A stretch of 8,773 nucleotides of DNA from assembly GCA_017399515.1 (NCBI GenBank), contig JAFQBZ010000013.1:1-8773 (forward strand), given 5' to 3'. The notes under the pieces were generated by a model. That model saw only the letters and a program-made list of their open reading frames with translations. It was not told the DNA's origin and did not search any database. Positions 6,505 to 8,773 of this stretch are shown here, in pieces (position 1 is the stretch's first letter; each line of letters starts with the position of its first letter). Source of the stretch: Clostridia bacterium. GTDB taxonomy: Bacteria; Bacillota; Clostridia; Christensenellales; UBA1242. Both the position numbers and the translations under genes were made by a program.

Positions 6505-8079
6505 TTAAACATTTAAAAGTTCAATATAAGTGTTTTTATCAGAAGCAGCAAAGAACAAATAAAGTCTTGGACCTGCGTCTGTTCCAAACAATAAGTTATA
6601 GAAAATCTTGAAATATTTTTGTTGAATAGCCATATTTTCTTTCTTTGTAAGGTTTGGATTGTTCACTGTGTCATAAATAAATTGTTGAACTTCTTTATCT
6701 TTAACTTCTTCTTGTGAAGCAAGATAGTCATGAAGTTTGCGAACAACATCTTTGTCAATTTCAGTCATATCAGCAATAAATGCTTCATTTTTAGAATCTA
6801 AAAGTTTGAAGAGTTTTTCTGGTTGATATGTGTTAATGAAATAAGTTGCCTTTTCAAATCTTTCATCTGCTCTTGGTGTCCAAGGCAAATCAAGTTTTGA
6901 AATTGCTTTAACCAAACTGTCATGGTTGAAGTTAACGATTGGTGCAAGGCTTGAAATTGTGTTGAATGATGTTTCATTTTGATATTCTTTTCCTTCAATC
7001 AAGCAAAGGTCAAAGAGTGATTTTGTAAAGTCATCAGCACTTCCATCAAGATATGCTTGAAGACCCTTATCAAACTCTGAATAATGACGAATGATTGTGT
7101 CATCAAAATAGAAGTTATAAGCATCTTCTGGTTCATATTTAGCAAAGAGCCAACGAACAATTTCTGGTGTGTAGAATTTCAAAACACCTGCAGGAGTAAT
7201 ATTAACACCACTTGATGAGTGCATGCTTGAAACACCTGCAAAACCAAGCCAACCATAACCTTGGAAAAGTGGAGGTTCATGGTTAAAGATTTCTCTTGCA
7301 ATTCTTGAAGAAACATCATAACTTCCCCCTGGTGTTGAGTGGTCAATACCACCTGGTTCGAAGTCAACATCTTCTTCTTGCCATCTCATTGGCCAGTCAA
7401 TCTTCCAAGAAAGTTTAATTTTGAAATATTCTAAAACATTAACAGTTTCTTTCTTTCCGCAAGCCTTACAATAATATGTGAGTTCATGAGTTTCTTCGTT
7501 GTAAGATTCAACAACAGTTGCGTCTTTGTTACAAGCACTGCAATAAACAGCAACAGGATAATATTTTTCTCTGTCTTCGTCATTTGCTTCTTGTGTTTTG
7601 AAACTCATTAAAATGTCATAGATTTCTTTTCTTCTTTCAAGTGAATAAACAACCTTTTTAGCATATCTGCCTGACATATATTCTTTTGATTGATAAATGC
7701 ATTCAACTTCAATGCCAAGGTCTTTAAGTGAATCTTCATATTCTTTTTCAAAATGTGCTGCATAACTCTCTAAACCATCATCATATGGGTTTGGAATGAG
7801 GTTATATGGGCAACCTACATAATTTTCGTAACCATCTACAATTTTTGAAACATTCACAGGAACTTTTCTAAATCTGTCAAAATCGTCCCAAGAAAGAATA
7901 AATCTAACTTTTTTGCCTTTTTTTCTAAGTGCAAGTGCAACGAAATAAGGCACGGCAATATCTCTAAAATTGCCAATGTGAACACTACCTGAAGGGCTTG
8001 TTCCTGCTGCACAAACATAAACTTCTTTATTTGGATTTCTCTCAATAACTTTATCTGCTAATCTTTCACTCCAATGCAT
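6505..8079 (-). CDS. lysS: Class I lysyl-tRNA synthetase
   Basis: This enzyme charges tRNA-Lys with lysine in the cytosol. The 524-residue product is the class I, archaeal-type form, not the class II LysRS of most bacteria. Seen: GTSPSGSVHIGN with the HIGH-type signature HIGN at 34-37, LSWDDFDRFRKVP at 62-74, a CxxC...CxxC zinc module (Cys180, Cys183, Cys204, Cys207), the family block DWPMRW...VDFEPGGIDHSTPGGSYD at 228-255, and GTDAGPRLYLF near the C-terminus. Odd: the KMSKS-equivalent loop reads SSMHSSSG at 284-291, lacking the usual first lysine. The ATG at 8079 has AGGAGG seven bases upstream. The in-frame ATG at 8139 lies in the -35 box, before any transcript could start. The gene is a one-gene unit between two terminators. 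No class II LysRS is visible here. Confidence 0.95.
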   Translation of the reverse strand: MHWSERLADKVIERNPNKEVYVCAAGTSPSGSVHIGNFRDIAVPYFVALALRKKGKKVRFILSWDDFDRFRKVPVNVSKIVDGYENYVGCPYNLIPNPYDDGLESYAAHFEKEYEDSLKDLGIEVECIYQSKEYMSGRYAKKVVYSLERRKEIYDILMSFKTQEANDEDREKYYPVAVYCSACNKDATVVESYNEETHELTYYCKACGKKETVNVLEYFKIKLSWKIDWPMRWQEEDVDFEPGGIDHSTPGGSYDVSSRIAREIFNHEPPLFQGYGWLGFAGVSSMHSSSGVNITPAGVLKFYTPEIVRWLFAKYEPEDAYNFYFDDTIIRHYSEFDKGLQAYLDGSADDFTKSLFDLCLIEGKEYQNETSFNTISSLAPIVNFNHDSLVKAISKLDLPWTPRADERFEKATYFINTYQPEKLFKLLDSKNEAFIADMTEIDKDVVRKLHDYLASQEEVKDKEVQQFIYDTVNNPNLTKKENMAIQQKYFKIFYNLLFGTDAGPRLYLFFAASDKNTYIELLNV

Positions 8080-8110
8080 AGTGAACCCTCCTAATAACAA
8101 TAATATATAA

Positions 8111-8139
8111 AAAATAGCACAAACCACCGAAAATGTCAA
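8111..8139 (-). promoter_or_regulatory. Predicted lysS promoter
   Basis: Minus-strand TTGACA (8139-8134) and TATTTT (8116-8111) are spaced by exactly 17 bases, with TG one base before the -10 box (extended -10). The start near 8104 leaves a leader of about 25 bases, too short for a T-box or other riboswitch. Confidence 0.8.
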
Positions 8140-8211
8140 TTAAGTATCAAAAAAAGCATTCAATTGCTTAAAATACAAGCACAAAAATTAAGAATATTTT
8201 ATTAAGCACAA

Positions 8212-8239
8212 AAAAAATCGAGATTGCTCTCGATTTTTT
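8212..8239 (-). terminator. Intrinsic terminator after the unrecognised upstream gene
   Basis: ATCGAGA (8217-8223), loop TTGC, TCTCGAT (8228-8234) forms a seven-pair stem extended by A and T runs. On the minus strand it ends in a T run and lies ten bases after the stop at 8250. The 72 bases from here to the lysS -35 box hold a chance-level AAGCA/TGCTT inverted repeat (8154-8169) and two copies of AAGCACAAAAA. Confidence 0.9.
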
Positions 8240-8249
8240 ATTTTTTTGT

Positions 8250-8773
8250 TTACGCACCAAACACTCTGGTTTCTGTAACTTTTCTTTGATATTCATCAAG
8301 GTTACAAATTGCACGAACAGCGTTAACAGTATCACTTGAAACACCGTTATAAATCTCTTTATCGGCTGTTGTTAAGTTGTTTTTAGCATTGTCGATAAGT
8401 TTATCAACAATCATTGCAACGCTTTCCCAGTTTGTAATCAAGTTTGCATCAAGGTCTGCTCTGTGAGCCAATACGAAGTCAGGATATGTTGTTGCACTTC
8501 CTCTCTTCTTTTCAAACAATTTAATCATTTGAACTCTCATCATTGCAGTGATTTTCTTTTTAAGAATTGCAAGTGTTGCAAGTCTTTCTTCTGCAGGAGC
8601 ATTGACAAAGTCAGGACTCTTAAGTGTTTCAAGAGTGCTATACAAGAAACTTCCCTTCATTTGACCGGTTGGAACCGAAAGATCATAACTTCCAGATGTG
8701 TCACGAATGATTCTTGAACAATGGAAGTTTGGACCCATTGGAGTTGCAAATTTAGGGAATGTGATAGATTCAC
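8250..8773 (-). CDS. C-terminal part of an unrecognised protein (start outside the window)
   Basis: The frame is open from the window edge to a TAA at 8252-8250, giving at least 174 residues. The ATG at 8738 has no ribosome binding site before it, and the frame continues upstream as ESITFPKFATP, so the true start is outside. I do not recognise the protein. Visible features: NFHCSRIIRDTSGSYDLSVPTG near the start, a basic, Met-rich helical stretch (LAILKKKITAMMRVQMIKLF), and a mixed helical C-terminal half ending RKVTETRVFGA. There is no membrane segment or zinc-finger pattern, and only two cysteines. A good terminator follows at once, so it is the last gene of its transcript. A structural or self-assembling protein is imaginable but not shown. 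Confidence 0.8.
   Translation of the reverse strand, partial: ESITFPKFATPMGPNFHCSRIIRDTSGSYDLSVPTGQMKGSFLYSTLETLKSPDFVNAPAEERLATLAILKKKITAMMRVQMIKLFEKKRGSATTYPDFVLAHRADLDANLITNWESVAMIVDKLIDNAKNNLTTADKEIYNGVSSDTVNAVRAICNLDEYQRKVTETRVFGA

Noticed and set aside
8080..8110. T-box or riboswitch before lysS
   Set aside because: The predicted leader is only about 25 bases, with no stem-loop structure or T-box sequence.
8080..8139. N-terminal hydrophobic extension of LysRS from the ATG at 8139
   Set aside because: The codon falls in the -35 box of the lysS promoter, so it would not be transcribed; a hydrophobic leader is not expected on this enzyme.
1..8773. Mycoplasma-type genetic code (TGA as Trp)
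   Set aside because: All complete genes have TGG for Trp and no in-frame TGA. TGA is also unused as a stop, but six genes are too few to conclude anything.
1..8773. CRISPR array, insertion sequence, prophage or tRNA/rRNA gene
   Set aside because: No regularly spaced repeats, transposase or integrase motifs, terminal inverted repeats or tRNA-like cloverleaf were seen on either strand.

Overview
The window is a housekeeping-looking piece of an AT-rich bacterial chromosome, most likely from a low-GC Bacillota-type organism. The basis is the strong AGGAGG-type ribosome binding sites, TTGACA/TATAAT-like promoters, compact hairpin-plus-U-tract terminators, the AddAB (not RecBCD) recombination pair and a YugP-type membrane metallopeptidase. 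All complete genes read through in the standard bacterial code and end in TAG or TAA. A class I (archaeal-type) lysyl-tRNA synthetase is present, which occurs in only some bacterial lineages. I cannot name the species; an uncultivated gut-type lineage is a guess. No gene-free stretch exceeds about 165 bases.

Positions 1-4485 hold the start of the addB-addA operon on the minus strand. addB (1133-4399) is complete. addA (1-1149) is cut by the window edge just before its Walker B motif and overlaps addB by 17 bases. Together the products should form the helicase-nuclease that resects double-strand breaks. AddB keeps its nuclease motif and four iron-sulfur cysteines, but its N-terminal Walker A loop is degenerate.

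Positions 4400-5331 hold a divergent control region and yugP on the plus strand. The addB and yugP promoters point away from each other and their -35 boxes overlap by five bases. yugP ends at the first of two back-to-back hairpin terminators, which also serve the convergent gene downstream.

Positions 5337-6470 hold, on the minus strand, a YfcE-type metallophosphoesterase gene (5911-6420) and an unrecognised lysine-rich 136-residue protein gene (5337-5747). A 163-base, extremely AT-rich gap lies between them and carries a good promoter, an AT-only palindrome and a 17-base direct repeat.

Positions 6472-8239 hold the class I lysyl-tRNA synthetase gene as a single-gene unit with its own promoter and terminator, bounded upstream by the previous gene's terminator. 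Positions 8250-8773 are the C-terminal part of a protein I do not recognise.

No mobile element, CRISPR array, tRNA or rRNA was seen. I see no clear new multi-gene system. The points most worth following are the shared -35 divergent promoter, the Walker A-less AddB, the changed KMSKS-equivalent motif of the LysRS, and the two unrecognised proteins.
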